64,000 bases of DNA from GCA-2687025 sp964473525 (GTDB lineage: Bacteria; Poribacteria; WGA-4E; GCA-2687025), in the NCBI GenBank assembly GCA_964473525.1, contig CAYYPK010000030.1, positions 1-64,000 of the forward strand. The letters run 5' to 3'. Within the stretch, counting starts at the first letter, position 1. Each line of letters opens with the position of its first letter. Made by a program: the position numbers and the translations under genes. Under the pieces are notes generated by a model. It saw only the letters and a list, made by a program, of their open reading frames with translations, did not search any database and was not told the DNA's origin. This document shows, in pieces, positions 14,792-23,593 of the stretch.

Positions 14792-16099
14792 ATGCCGCTG
14801 ACGATCACCGCGCTCGATACAGAGGACATCCGCTTCCCAACGTCCCGTACGTTGGACGGCTCGGACGCGATGAACCCCGACCCGGACTACTCCGCCGCGT
14901 ACGTCATCCTCAAGACCGATTCCCCCGACGGACTCGAAGGGCACGGCCTCACGTTCACCATCGGCCGTGGCAACGACCTGTGCGTCGCTGGCATCCGCGC
15001 GCTCGAGCCCCTGGTCGTTGGTCTGACACTGGAGGAGATCGCGGCGGACATGGGCAAGTTCTGGCGCCGCGTTACGGGCGACAGCCAGCTCCGTTGGGTG
15101 GGGCCCGACAAGGGAGTCATCCACCTCGCGACGGGCGCCGTGGTGAACGCCGTGTGGGATCTGTGGGCGAAGGAGGAACGCAAGCCGCTGTGGAAGCTCC
15201 TGGTAGACATGACGCCCGAAGAGGTCGTCCGCTGCATCGACTTCCGCTACATCACGGACGCGCTTACCCCCGACGAGGCGCTCGCGATTCTCCAGCAGGC
15301 AGAGCCGTCCAAGGCGGATCGTGAAGCGGAGATGCGCGCCCACGGATTCCCCGCCTACAACACGTCCGTCGGTTGGCTTGGGTACGAGGACGACAAGCTG
15401 CGCGCCCTGTGCCAGGAAGCGATGGCGGACGGGTGGAATCACGTCAAGATGAAGGTCGGGCGCGACCTGGACGACGACATCCGTCGCGCGACCATCATCC
15501 GGGAGGAGATCGGCTGGCGACGCACGCTCATGATGGACGCCAACCAGTTCTGGGATGTCGGCGAAGCGATCGAGAACATGCGGGCGTTGGCGCGCTTCCG
15601 TCCCTTGTGGATCGAGGAACCGACCAGCCCAGACGACGTGCTGGGCCACGCGGTCATACGCGAAGCGATCCATCCCATCGGCATCGCAACAGGCGAGATG
15701 TGCCAGAACCGCATCATGTTCAAGCAGTTCATGCAGGCCGGCGCCATCGACTTCTGTCAGATCGACTCGGCGCGCATGGGCGGCGTCAACGAGATCCTGG
15801 CGGTGCTGCTGATGGCGGCGAAGTACGGCGTCGCGGTATGTCCCCATGCCGGTGGCGTTGGGCTGTGCGAGTACGTGCAGCATCTGGCGATGTTCGACTT
15901 CATCCGCGTGTCGGCGTCGCTGCACAATCGCGTGTTGGAGTACGTCGATCACCTGCACGAGCACTTCTTCGACCCGGTCGTCGTCCGCGAGGGCGCGTAC
16001 ATGCCGCCAGAGGCTCCTGGATACAGCATCACAATGCGGCCGGAGTCGCGGGAGCGGTTCGGCTACCCGGACGGCGCGGAGTGGCGGGACGAGGCGTAG
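14792..16099 (+). CDS. L-fuconate dehydratase-like enolase superfamily enzyme
   Basis: The 435-aa protein belongs to the mandelate racemase subgroup of the enolase superfamily and most resembles L-fuconate dehydratase (ENOSF1/FucD): L-fuconate to 2-keto-3-deoxy-L-fuconate, in oxidative L-fucose breakdown. Visible active-site elements are the K-M-K pair at 219-221, metal ligands D249 (MDANQ), E275 (IEEPTSPDD) and E302 (GEMCQNR), and the His of CPHAGGVGLCEYVQHL at 352. Length fits that family. No other fucose genes adjoin it, so the exact sugar acid is inferred. A GC-rich terminator hairpin follows at once. Confidence 0.88.
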   Translation: MPLTITALDTEDIRFPTSRTLDGSDAMNPDPDYSAAYVILKTDSPDGLEGHGLTFTIGRGNDLCVAGIRALEPLVVGLTLEEIAADMGKFWRRVTGDSQLRWVGPDKGVIHLATGAVVNAVWDLWAKEERKPLWKLLVDMTPEEVVRCIDFRYITDALTPDEALAILQQAEPSKADREAEMRAHGFPAYNTSVGWLGYEDDKLRALCQEAMADGWNHVKMKVGRDLDDDIRRATIIREEIGWRRTLMMDANQFWDVGEAIENMRALARFRPLWIEEPTSPDDVLGHAVIREAIHPIGIATGEMCQNRIMFKQFMQAGAIDFCQIDSARMGGVNEILAVLLMAAKYGVAVCPHAGGVGLCEYVQHLAMFDFIRVSASLHNRVLEYVDHLHEHFFDPVVVREGAYMPPEAPGYSITMRPESRERFGYPDGAEWRDEA

Positions 16100-16125
16100 G
16101 CCGCGGACGGGGTCGTCCGCGGCCT
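16098..16125. terminator. Bidirectional hairpin between convergent genes
   Basis: AGGCCGCGGAC (16098-16108) pairs perfectly with GTCCGCGGCCT (16115-16125) around a 6-base loop. It lies between the stop codons of the fuconate dehydratase-like gene (+) and the ThuA-like gene (-) and could serve both. No U-tract on either side. Confidence 0.6.
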
Positions 16126-16144
16126 CTTCGTAGGCGCGCGGCAG

Positions 16145-16819
16145 CTACGCCCAGTGAGCGCACCAGTGCGCCGCGTTCTCCATGATCTGAAGCACCTGCG
16201 GCATGTGGTAGATCGGGTACGTCTCGTGGCCCGCGCGCCAGTAGAAGACGCGGCCGTTCCCACACGTCCAGGTGATGCCGTCGCGGGCGATCTCATCGTT
16301 GTCGGCGTAGACCCCGATGAACACGATGTCGTCCGGGGTCGGCACGGCATACGGCTCGCCGTACCACTCCTCGCGGGCGATGTTGAACGGCTCGACGTTC
16401 CGTGCGATCGGATGCGTCGGGTCGGCGACGAGCACCCGCGCCGGCTTGCCGTCCGCGACGTAGGCCCGCCACGAGCACTCGGTGCCCATGAGCGCCTTGT
16501 ACGGCTTCGCGAAGTGCGACGAGTGCAAGGACACGAAGCCCATGCCGCGCTCCTCAACGTGCCGCTTGATGCGCGCCACGGATTCGTCCGTCACCTCGCC
16601 GTGCTTCACGTGACCGAACCAGAAGAGCACGTCCGCTTGTTCCAGAGCTTCCTCGCTGACCCCCTGCTCGGGGTCGGTGAGGCAGGCGTTGGTTGCCTCA
16701 ACGTGGCTGCATTGGTTCAGGTGGTCGGCGATGACGCCGGTGATGCCGTTCGGGTAGATATCCTTCGGCTCTGTCAGTTCGGACCAGAGCAGAACCTGCA
16801 GTTTGCCGTCCTTGGCCAT
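16145..16819 (-). CDS. ThuA-like domain protein
   Basis: The 224-aa protein matches the ThuA (trehalose utilisation) family, which has a class I glutamine amidotransferase-like flavodoxin fold (LLWSELTEPKDIYPNGI at the start, GMGFVSLHSSHFAKPY, HPIARNVEPFNIAREEWYGEPY). The family is common next to oxidoreductase and sugar-catabolism genes; its biochemical function is not firmly known, although some members act with keto-sugar dehydrogenases. No signal peptide, so probably cytoplasmic. It converges on the fuconate dehydratase-like gene. A promoter-like pair lies at 16873-16901. Confidence 0.85.
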   Translation of the reverse strand: MAKDGKLQVLLWSELTEPKDIYPNGITGVIADHLNQCSHVEATNACLTDPEQGVSEEALEQADVLFWFGHVKHGEVTDESVARIKRHVEERGMGFVSLHSSHFAKPYKALMGTECSWRAYVADGKPARVLVADPTHPIARNVEPFNIAREEWYGEPYAVPTPDDIVFIGVYADNDEIARDGITWTCGNGRVFYWRAGHETYPIYHMPQVLQIMENAAHWCAHWA

Positions 16820-16847
16820 TTCCGTTCCCTTCTTCGCCCGTGTCTGT

Positions 16848-16877
16848 TTGCTGGGGTAAGAACCCGTCTGCTACGAT
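16848..16877 (+). promoter_or_regulatory. Putative promoter of the subtilase gene
   Basis: TTGCTG (16848-16853), 18-base spacer, TACGAT (16872-16877). It overlaps the opposite-strand promoter-like pair, so the two divergent genes may compete for polymerase. Visual match only. Confidence 0.3.
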
Positions 16878-16901
16878 ACCAAGCGTCGATCGTGTCCACA
16901 A
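16873..16901 (-). promoter_or_regulatory. Putative RpoD-type promoter of the ThuA-like gene
   Basis: On the minus strand TTGTGG (16896-16901), a 17-base spacer, then TATCGT (16873-16878). The predicted start of transcription would be about 45 bases before the ATG. Confidence 0.45.
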
Positions 16902-16952
16902 ACAGGCAGGGCCCGTCGTGTACATCAGGGACGTCCTAGTCACCGCAGCCAC

Positions 16953-18287
16953 ATGAGCCGGCAAATCAGCGCCCTCCTCGCGTTGGCTTTCCTCGCCACT
17001 GGCGCGCGCGCCGCGACGTGGCTCTTCCTCAGCGAACCACCAACGGAACAGCGTGTCCTCGACATCAGGCGGGCAGGCGCCCGGGTCAGGACGACCAGCC
17101 GGTGGTTTCGCGCCGTGAGCGTCGACGTTCCGCCGTCGCGCGAGGCGACACTTGGCGCGCTCCCGTTCGTCGTTGGGACACGTCCCGTCGGACGGATCAC
17201 ACGACGGTGGCCGGTCGATCCGCCGCGCGCCGCTCCTATCTTGAACGCCGGTCAGGGCGACGACCAGCGTGCGCAAATCCGCGTCGACAGGCTTCACGAC
17301 CTGGGCTACACGGGACGCGGCGTGCGGGTTGGCATGCTGGACACCGGCTTCGTTCTCACCCACGACGCCTTCGCGGCCGTCGACATCGCCGACCAATGGG
17401 ACTTTGTCCATGGCGACCCCGACGTGGACGACGACCCCGCGCAGGACGACCCTGGCGAGGCGTGGCACGGTACACAGACGTTCTCAGCCCTCGCGGCGCG
17501 TCAGCCAGGCGAGTTCGTCGGCGTCGCCCCGGAGGCGACCTTCTATCTCGCGAAGACGGAGGATGTCACCCGGGACGGCGCGGTGTTCGAGTCGCACGTC
17601 GAGGAGGATTATTGGGTCGCGGGTTTGGAGTGGTGCGTCGAGCGCGGTTGCCGCATCGTCAACTCGTCCCTGGGGTACGTCCTCAACTACCGGTTCCCCG
17701 ACATCGACGGGGCGACGTCGATCATCTCCGCAGCTGCCGACGAGGCGGCCGCGCGCGGCACGCTCGTTGTCACGGCGGCGGGCAACACGGACGGGGCGCG
17801 GCCGCTGGGGAACAGTCTACGAGGGCGCATTAGCCCTCCCGCCGACGCGGCTCGTGCGCTCAGTGTCGGCGGCGCGAACGCGGACGGCTCCCCGTGGCTC
17901 TTCAGCGGCCGCGGGCCGACGTTCGACGGGCGGGTGAAACCAGACGTGCTGGCCCTGGCCCTCGGCGTCTCCGTCGTGTCGCCCCTGGACACGACGTCCA
18001 TCACGCGGAACCGCGGCACGTCGTTCGCGTCGCCGCTGGTCGCGGGCGCCGCAGCGCTGCTACTCGAGGCGTTCCCGGACGCCACGCCCGACGACCTGCT
18101 GACGGCGTTCCGAGGCACCGCGAGCAAGGCCGACGACCCAGATGCGCACAACGGCTACGGCGTCGCCAACGCGGCCGCGGCATATGCGCTGCTGGCGGAA
18201 CGGTACACGCCGGCACTCGTCGCCGACGCGGCGAATGTCCTGCACATGACCTGGGCAGCCCTCAAGACGCCGCCGGCTGGCGAGTAG
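16953..18287 (+). CDS. Secreted subtilisin-like serine protease (S8 family)
   Basis: The 444-aa protein begins with a signal peptide (MSRQISALLALAFLATGARA). After a propeptide-like region of about 100 residues comes an S8 catalytic domain with the triad D130 (GMLDTGF), H172 (WHGTQTF) and S357 (GTSFASPLVAGAAALL). Motif order and spacing are those of subtilases, and the catalytic residues are all present. The H motif reads HGT-Q rather than the usual HGTHVAG, a mild divergence. Expected to act outside the cytoplasm on proteins. It stands alone, convergent with the glycosylase gene. Confidence 0.93.
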   Translation: MSRQISALLALAFLATGARAATWLFLSEPPTEQRVLDIRRAGARVRTTSRWFRAVSVDVPPSREATLGALPFVVGTRPVGRITRRWPVDPPRAAPILNAGQGDDQRAQIRVDRLHDLGYTGRGVRVGMLDTGFVLTHDAFAAVDIADQWDFVHGDPDVDDDPAQDDPGEAWHGTQTFSALAARQPGEFVGVAPEATFYLAKTEDVTRDGAVFESHVEEDYWVAGLEWCVERGCRIVNSSLGYVLNYRFPDIDGATSIISAAADEAAARGTLVVTAAGNTDGARPLGNSLRGRISPPADAARALSVGGANADGSPWLFSGRGPTFDGRVKPDVLALALGVSVVSPLDTTSITRNRGTSFASPLVAGAAALLLEAFPDATPDDLLTAFRGTASKADDPDAHNGYGVANAAAAYALLAERYTPALVADAANVLHMTWAALKTPPAGE

Positions 18288-18318
18288 GGCGACGCACAGA
18301 GCAGTGGACGCGCGAAGC

Positions 18319-19197
18319 CTAAGCCTTCCGCGCCCCGTGGAACAGGTATACCTGCGCGTAGCCCGCCCACTCGCCGAACCGGTCCTCGGCGAAGTCCCTG
18401 ACGCGCGCGGCTGTCCGTTCTCGACCATCGAAGTACAGCCGCTCCATCTCCCGCTTGATCCACACGTCTACGGGGAACGCCTCGAAGTGTCCAAGGCCGT
18501 AGAGCAGGATGCATCCCGCGACTTTGTCACCCACGCCGTACAGACTCGTGAGACGTGCGCGCGCTTGGTCCGTGGGCATCGCGCGGAGTTCGGCCTCGTC
18601 CAGTTCGCCGTTCGCCATCGCGCGCGCGGCCTCCGACAGCCCGCGGGCGCGGAAGCCCGTGCCGCATTCGTACAGCGTCTCAATCGGCACGCCGGCAAGG
18701 GCTTCGGCCGTAGGGAATGCAGGACGACCCTCCGGCAGCGTGGATTGCGCGCCGAATTCCGCGGACAGGCGGTTCACGATCCGCTGGATGCGCGGGATGT
18801 TGTTCACCGTGGACAGGATGAACGATGCCAGGCACTCCCACAGCGGCTGACGGAGGACGCGCAGCCCACGGTGACGCTCGACCGCCGCGGCGACGTGTTC
18901 GTCCGCTGACAGCCGCTCCTGGAGCGCGGGAAGGTCGAAGTCAGCGTCGAAGTATCCCGCGACAGTCGCCGCCAACTTGTCCGGGGGAAGCGCCCCCACG
19001 CACGCGAGATACGATCCCTCGACGCGCACGCACGCGCAGGCCCCACGTATGGAGCCGTGATAGTCCGCCGCGTCGCCTGTCCACGCAAACGTCTGCCCCA
19101 TCGTCAGGAGCGCGTCGAGGTCCATCGCGCCCAGGAACGGAACCCGGGCGCGACCGACGTCGACGCCCGGCCCTGGCGAATCCACGGTTGACGGCAC
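18319..19197 (-). CDS. 8-oxoguanine DNA glycosylase, OGG1-like
   Basis: The product has the OGG1 N-terminal domain (DLDALLTMGQTFAWTG) and the helix-hairpin-helix-GPD domain (LYGVGDKVAGCILLYGLG, then FPVDVWIKREM). Counting from the chosen start, the catalytic Lys is at about 225 and the conserved Asp at about 244. The enzyme removes 8-oxoguanine and nicks the DNA (base excision repair). I chose the GTG at 19197 (292 aa) because GAAGGGGG lies upstream at a good distance and family members lack the long basic leader that the ATG at 19311 would add. Confidence 0.88.
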   Translation of the reverse strand: MPSTVDSPGPGVDVGRARVPFLGAMDLDALLTMGQTFAWTGDAADYHGSIRGACACVRVEGSYLACVGALPPDKLAATVAGYFDADFDLPALQERLSADEHVAAAVERHRGLRVLRQPLWECLASFILSTVNNIPRIQRIVNRLSAEFGAQSTLPEGRPAFPTAEALAGVPIETLYECGTGFRARGLSEAARAMANGELDEAELRAMPTDQARARLTSLYGVGDKVAGCILLYGLGHFEAFPVDVWIKREMERLYFDGRERTAARVRDFAEDRFGEWAGYAQVYLFHGARKA

Positions 19198-19200
19198 GCC

Positions 19201-19229
19201 TTGCCCCCTTCGTCCGGTATCGGTATCGT
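19201..19229 (+). promoter_or_regulatory. Putative RpoD-type promoter of the uridine kinase gene
   Basis: TTGCCC (19201-19206), 17-base spacer, TATCGT (19224-19229). Transcription would begin near 19236, which fits the ATG at 19315 and excludes the upstream in-frame ATG at 19201. Confidence 0.45.
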
Positions 19230-19314
19230 CGTGTCTCGTTCGCTCGCGTCCTCTGACGCGGGCGCCTGGTCGCATCGCCGGCAAGCGCCGCACAGTCATC
19301 GGGAATCGCAACGA

Positions 19315-19941
19315 ATGAGCCCAGCGCCGCCCGTCCTTCTCGGTATCATGGGAGGGTCATGTTCCGGCAAGACGACCTTCGCCCGCGCTCTTGCCGACGA
19401 CATTTCAGACCTGCATCCCATCACGCTGAACCAGGACGCGTACTTCCAGGACTGGTCCGTCTACCCCGAGGACGAGCGCGAGCGCGTGAAGACGGCGAAC
19501 CACCCGGACGCGGTCAACTGGGACGCTCTTCTGAAACACATCCGCAGCCTGAGCGCGCGCGAAGAGATCGTCGTGCCACCACCTGGCACTGGCGCAGCGG
19601 CGCGAGGCCGCCCGCGGGAGACGCTCGCTCCAAGCGATGTCGTGATTGTCGAGGGACACCTGATCTACCACGACGAGGAACTGCGCGACCTGATGACGCT
19701 CAAGCTGTTCCTCGACGTGGACCCGCACGAGCGCGTCCTGCGTCGCATGATGAGGGATGCTGGCCGGAACGGTGACCTGGAGACAGCGGTCGCGTGGTAT
19801 CGCCGTGATGTGATCCCGAATTACCCCACCTACACGGAGCCTTGCCGCAAGTACGCCGACCTGATCGTGCCGTACTTCCACGACAACCAGGTGGCCGTGC
19901 GCCTGGTGGCTACGGGGATACGGGATCTCTTGGGCACCTAG
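19315..19941 (+). CDS. udk: Uridine kinase-like P-loop kinase
   Basis: The 208-aa protein starts close to its Walker A motif (GGSCSGKTTFA) and carries the uridine kinase/phosphoribulokinase pattern: LNQDAYFQDW, the NHPDAVNWDALLKHI segment and VVIVEGHLIYHDEELRDLM. Uridine kinase phosphorylates uridine and cytidine in pyrimidine salvage; a related P-loop kinase with another small substrate is possible. The ATG at 19315 removes a non-conserved leader and fits the promoter upstream. Its stop overlaps that of the opposite-strand gene in a shared CTAG. Confidence 0.85.
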   Translation: MSPAPPVLLGIMGGSCSGKTTFARALADDISDLHPITLNQDAYFQDWSVYPEDERERVKTANHPDAVNWDALLKHIRSLSAREEIVVPPPGTGAAARGRPRETLAPSDVVIVEGHLIYHDEELRDLMTLKLFLDVDPHERVLRRMMRDAGRNGDLETAVAWYRRDVIPNYPTYTEPCRKYADLIVPYFHDNQVAVRLVATGIRDLLGT

Positions 19942-21825
19942 GGCAACTGCGCCTTGTACACGCCGCCGCGCGCCGTGCCGGCATAGAGGGTGTTGCCAAC
20001 GACAAGCAACACCCGCACGCGGCGCTCGGCCCAGCCGTCGTTGGCCTCGAGCCACGTCACGCCGTGGTCCTCGGAGACGAAGACTCCAGCTTCCGCCGTG
20101 CCTACGTAGAGGGTGTTCCCGACCGCGACGAGGGTGCGCACCTGCAGGTCGCCTAGCCCAACGCTGCGTGGCTCCCACGCGTCGCCCACGAGCTGGTACA
20201 CGCCGCTGCCGTAGGTCGCTACGAACACGGCGTCGCCCAGGGTCGCCATCGAGAACACGAACGGCTTCTCCATCCCGGACCCGAGTCGTGTCCACGTGGC
20301 CGCCCCGTCCTCCGACACGTAGATGCCCTTGCCGTCCGTGCCGGCGTATAGCCTGCCGCCTGCCGCCTGTAGCATGGTTATGTACGGCAGCTCGATTCCG
20401 TCGTTGCGAGGGACCCACGACGTCGCTCCGTCCTCCGAGACGATCACGCCCTGTCCTGCGGTGCCGGCGTAGTACCTGCCTCCCATGCGTGTCACGTTCC
20501 GCACGGTAAGTCCGCTGAACAGATCCTCGGAGGCGCGCCGCCACGTCGCCCCGTTGTCCCGGGAGGTGTAGTAGCCGTCCCGATATGTCCCCGCGTACAC
20601 GGCGGCATCAATGACGCTCAAGCCGCGGAGGTTCAGGGTCGAGAGACCGGCGTTGGAGGGCCGCCACTCGTCTCCCCCGTTGGATGACACGAACACGCCG
20701 CCCGAGCCACCCATGTAGAGCCGCGAGCCGTCGCTGGCGAGGGCGAACACGCTGGTGTCGCGGATGCCCTCGCTGGAGTATGTCCAGGCGTTCTCACCTG
20801 CGTCGCGGCGGTACACGCCGGTGCCGTACGTTCCCGCGAGGAGGGTGTCGCCAACGTGGTGTAGGGCATTCGCGTACGGGTTGGGCACGCCGTCGTCGTG
20901 GGGGGGCCCATGTCTCTCCGCCGTTCTCGGACACGTACAGCCCTTGGCCCGCCACACTCACTACGAGCGCATCTCCAGTGGCCACCATGTCCAGTACGTT
21001 CACGGACGCGTCCGGCGCGTCCTCGGCCGTTAGCCCGTTGGACGCCGCGACCCACGATGCGCCACCGTTGTCCGACCGGAACACGGCCCTTGTCGCGGTG
21101 CCGACGAACAGCGCCCCCGCGTGCGCGGTCAGCGCGCGTACCATCGGCGGCACGCCGTTGCCGCGCGTGAGACCAACGTTCATCGCACTCCAGCGGCCGG
21201 ACTCGGCGTCTAGACCATAAACGCCGCCGTGCGTTGCCGCTATCAGCTTGCCGTCGACGACCAGCAGCTCGCGTAGCAGCACGTTGCGTAAGCCGCCGAT
21301 GAGAGTTGTCCACGTGTCGGGGTAGTCGCCACCCTCATCGAAGCGGGCGAGACCCCCGGTCGTCCCGACGTACAGGACGCCGTTGAGGAGAGCCATTGAG
21401 CGAATGGTCGGGTTCACCAGCGTCACGCGGTCGAGGTTCGCCCACGTCGCGCCACTGTCGGTGGAGCGCCAGACTCCCCGGCCGTCGGTGCCCGCGTAGA
21501 GCGCGCCGTCCTTCTCGGCAAAACACAGCACGGAGCGCGCGGGCAGCGTGTCGGTGACAAGGCTCCAGGACGCGCCCGCGTCTCGCGTCGCGTATATCTC
21601 GCCGGAGTCGGTCCCGGTGAGCGTCGTGCCGTCAGCGGTCGTGTGGAACGCGTAGATGACGCCGCCGTAGGGTCCAGCCGTCGGCGTCCACTCGAGCGCG
21701 CGCGCCGACGAAGCGGCCAGACACAGCGCCAGAGCCAGACTCAGCCACATCCAACGGCTGTGCCCCTGCCGTCGACTATGGCCCCGCAAATGCTGTGTGG
21801 GCGCGAACGGCCCCGGTGCCTTCAT
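19938..21825 (-). CDS. Secreted BNR/YCF48-like beta-propeller protein, split by a frameshift
   Basis: Read from 21825, a signal peptide (WLSLALALCLAASSARA) is followed by repeated units of the type LYAGT..GV..S.D.G..W, the Asp-box/YCF48-like propeller repeat. The frame breaks at a run of seven G at 20900-20906: upstream sequence ends in a false Arg-rich tail, and the same repeats resume in another frame (HDDGVPNPYANALHHVGD) down to 19940. Removing one base from the run joins both halves into about 625 residues. The join is so clean that a one-base assembly error or very recent mutation is likely. Function is unknown; such propellers often bind glycans or act as surface sensors. Parts: about 20908-21825 and 19938-20900. 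Confidence 0.82.
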
Positions 21826-21942
21826 ACGATGTGAAGCCCCGTTTCCGAGGGAAGATAGGAGCGAACGCCGCCACAGCTATAGACGACCCCAAGGCTGAAC
21901 CGTTGCATCGGTCGCCCTACGCACGCCGAACGCGTGGCCAGA

Positions 21943-22290
21943 TCACACTATCTGGCTCTCGTCGGGCGCCTCGTCGTCGTCGTCCAGGCGCGGGCCGTCC
22001 ATGGCGTACACGCCGCGTTCCTTGGCCTGTAACACCGTGACGTGCGCCTTGCGCTCGCTGATGCCTGCCGACGCCAGGACATCGTCATCCAGCGCCGACA
22101 GGAGATCCTCCAGCGCTTCGTCGACAAGTTCGCGCAGCAGTAGCAGCGTGACGTCCAGATGCATCGGCGTGAGATAGTGGACATCCACCTGACCGATCGC
22201 CAGCGTCGCCGGCTCCGTCTGGTCGTCGTAGACGTTGTACTGCTCGGACGAGATCGTCCGTATGCGACGCTGAAACGAGAATCGCGGCAT
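21943..22290 (-). CDS. Unrecognised 115-aa protein with acidic C-terminus
   Basis: I do not recognise the family. The 115-aa product starts with a basic segment (MPRFSFQRRIRTISSEQY), has a mixed beta/alpha middle with LLLLRELVDEALEDLLSALDD, a probable helix, and ends in an acidic tail (LDDDDEAPDESQ). No signal peptide. GAGGAG precedes the ATG, and a good promoter (22329-22357) lies just upstream, which supports it being real. It is divergent from malate dehydrogenase. Confidence 0.65.
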   Translation of the reverse strand: MPRFSFQRRIRTISSEQYNVYDDQTEPATLAIGQVDVHYLTPMHLDVTLLLLRELVDEALEDLLSALDDDVLASAGISERKAHVTVLQAKERGVYAMDGPRLDDDDEAPDESQIV

Positions 22291-22328
22291 TGCCTGTCAC
22301 TCCTCGCGGACACGTTGGACGTGTTCGC

Positions 22329-22357
22329 ATTGTACTCTTGGGCGGAATCCCCGACAA
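22329..22357 (-). promoter_or_regulatory. RpoD-type promoter of the 115-aa gene
   Basis: On the minus strand TTGTCG (22352-22357), 17-base spacer, TACAAT (22329-22334). The start of transcription would lie about 32 bases before the ATG. Confidence 0.65.
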
Positions 22358-22399
22358 CCGCTGGACCCGCATGGCGCCTGGTCTCACACGGAGCCGCGA

Positions 22400-22428
22400 T
22401 TGACTTCAACGTAGGCCCGGCCTACACT
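22400..22428 (+). promoter_or_regulatory. RpoD-type promoter of malate dehydrogenase
   Basis: TTGACT (22400-22405), 17-base spacer, TACACT (22423-22428). This leaves an untranslated leader of about 90 bases before the ATG at 22526; I see no riboswitch-like fold in it by eye. Confidence 0.7.
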
Positions 22429-22525
22429 TTCTGCCGGTCGCCCAGGCCCCTTTTTTCACCCCATCGGCGAGGCGCGGCCGACCCCGGCGAACGACGAACC
22501 CAGGCTATCTGACGAAGGGCACCGA

Positions 22526-23524
22526 ATGAGCTACGCCACCGACGAGCGAGTAGCCGTACTAGGGGCGGCGGGGGCCATCGGCTCCAATCTCGCGCAGTCC
22601 CTATTGCAGCTCGGAGTCACAGGGAACGTGACGATGTACGACCCGTTCGAGCCCGGGCTCGAAGGCGCCGCCGAGGAGATCTACCACTGCGGCTTCCCCG
22701 GCGCGGAGGTCACGTGGAGCGCGTCCCTGGAAGAGGCCCTTGAAGGCGCGTCCTACATCATCACCTCCGGCGGCGCGCCGCGACGTGAAGGCATGACGCG
22801 CGAGGATCTGCGGCGTGATAACTCCATCATCGCCAAGGAACTCGGCATAGGCATCAAGAAGCACTGCCCCGAGCTGAAGCTGCTCGTTGTCATCTTCAAC
22901 CCGGCGGACATCACTGGCCTTACCGCCCTCGTCCACTCGGGCCTGGCGCCATCGAACGTGACGACGCTCGCCGCGTTGGACTCCACGCGCCTGCAGACGG
23001 CGCTCGCCCAGCGCTTCGGCGTGCGGCAGGACAAAGTCACGGGCTGCCGCACCTACGGCGGGCACGGCGAGAAGATGGCCGTCTTCAAGGGCACGATTAA
23101 GATCGACGGCAAGCCGCTCACGGACTATCTGCGCGAGGGGATCCTCTCCAACGAGGACTGGGAGGAAATCCAGGAGCACACCCGTGGTGGTGGCGCGCGC
23201 ATCATCAAGCTGCGCGGTCGCAGCTCGTTCCAGTCACCGGCGCATCTGAGCGCGCGCATGGTGAAGTCCGTCATCGACGGTTCTGAGTTCGAGTGGCCAT
23301 GTGGCGCGTACATCACCGAAGGCGACTACGCGGGCGTCATGATGGCCGCGGACACGACTCTCGGTAAGAGCGGCGTGCGCTACAGCATCCCCGACGGCGC
23401 GGCCGACGACATGGCGGCGCTGAAGGACTCGCACGCGCACCTAGTAGCTCTGCGCGACCAGACGATCGACGACGGCATCCTGCCCCCGCTGAACGAGTGG
23501 AGCCGGCACAACTCGAATCTGTAG
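22526..23524 (+). CDS. mdh: Malate dehydrogenase (lactate/malate dehydrogenase family)
   Basis: The 332-aa enzyme has the NAD-binding GAAGAIGSN motif near the N-terminus, the mobile-loop arginines (APRREGMTRED, 84-94), the NPAD turn, D152 and R155 (LDSTRL) and the catalytic His180 (GGHGEKM). The paired substrate arginines favour malate over lactate. It oxidises malate to oxaloacetate in the TCA cycle. A strong promoter stands upstream and a perfect 12-bp hairpin downstream, so it is probably a single-gene transcript. Confidence 0.9.
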   Translation: MSYATDERVAVLGAAGAIGSNLAQSLLQLGVTGNVTMYDPFEPGLEGAAEEIYHCGFPGAEVTWSASLEEALEGASYIITSGGAPRREGMTREDLRRDNSIIAKELGIGIKKHCPELKLLVVIFNPADITGLTALVHSGLAPSNVTTLAALDSTRLQTALAQRFGVRQDKVTGCRTYGGHGEKMAVFKGTIKIDGKPLTDYLREGILSNEDWEEIQEHTRGGGARIIKLRGRSSFQSPAHLSARMVKSVIDGSEFEWPCGAYITEGDYAGVMMAADTTLGKSGVRYSIPDGAADDMAALKDSHAHLVALRDQTIDDGILPPLNEWSRHNSNL

Positions 23525-23557
23525 ACTGAGGCGCGGACGATCCGCAACGACTGGCGA

Positions 23558-23593
23558 GACGAGGCCGAGCTAGGTAACTGGCTCGGCCTCGTC
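23558..23593 (+). terminator. Hairpin after malate dehydrogenase
   Basis: GACGAGGCCGAG (23558-23569) pairs perfectly with CTCGGCCTCGTC (23582-23593) around a 12-base loop. The loop contains the stop codon of the opposite-strand gene and the 3' arm lies within that gene's last codons. No U-tract. Confidence 0.6.

Noticed and set aside
22429..22525. Possible riboswitch in the 90-base leader of malate dehydrogenase
   Set aside because: The leader is long enough, but I see no conserved aptamer core or paired stems by eye, so no riboswitch is claimed.
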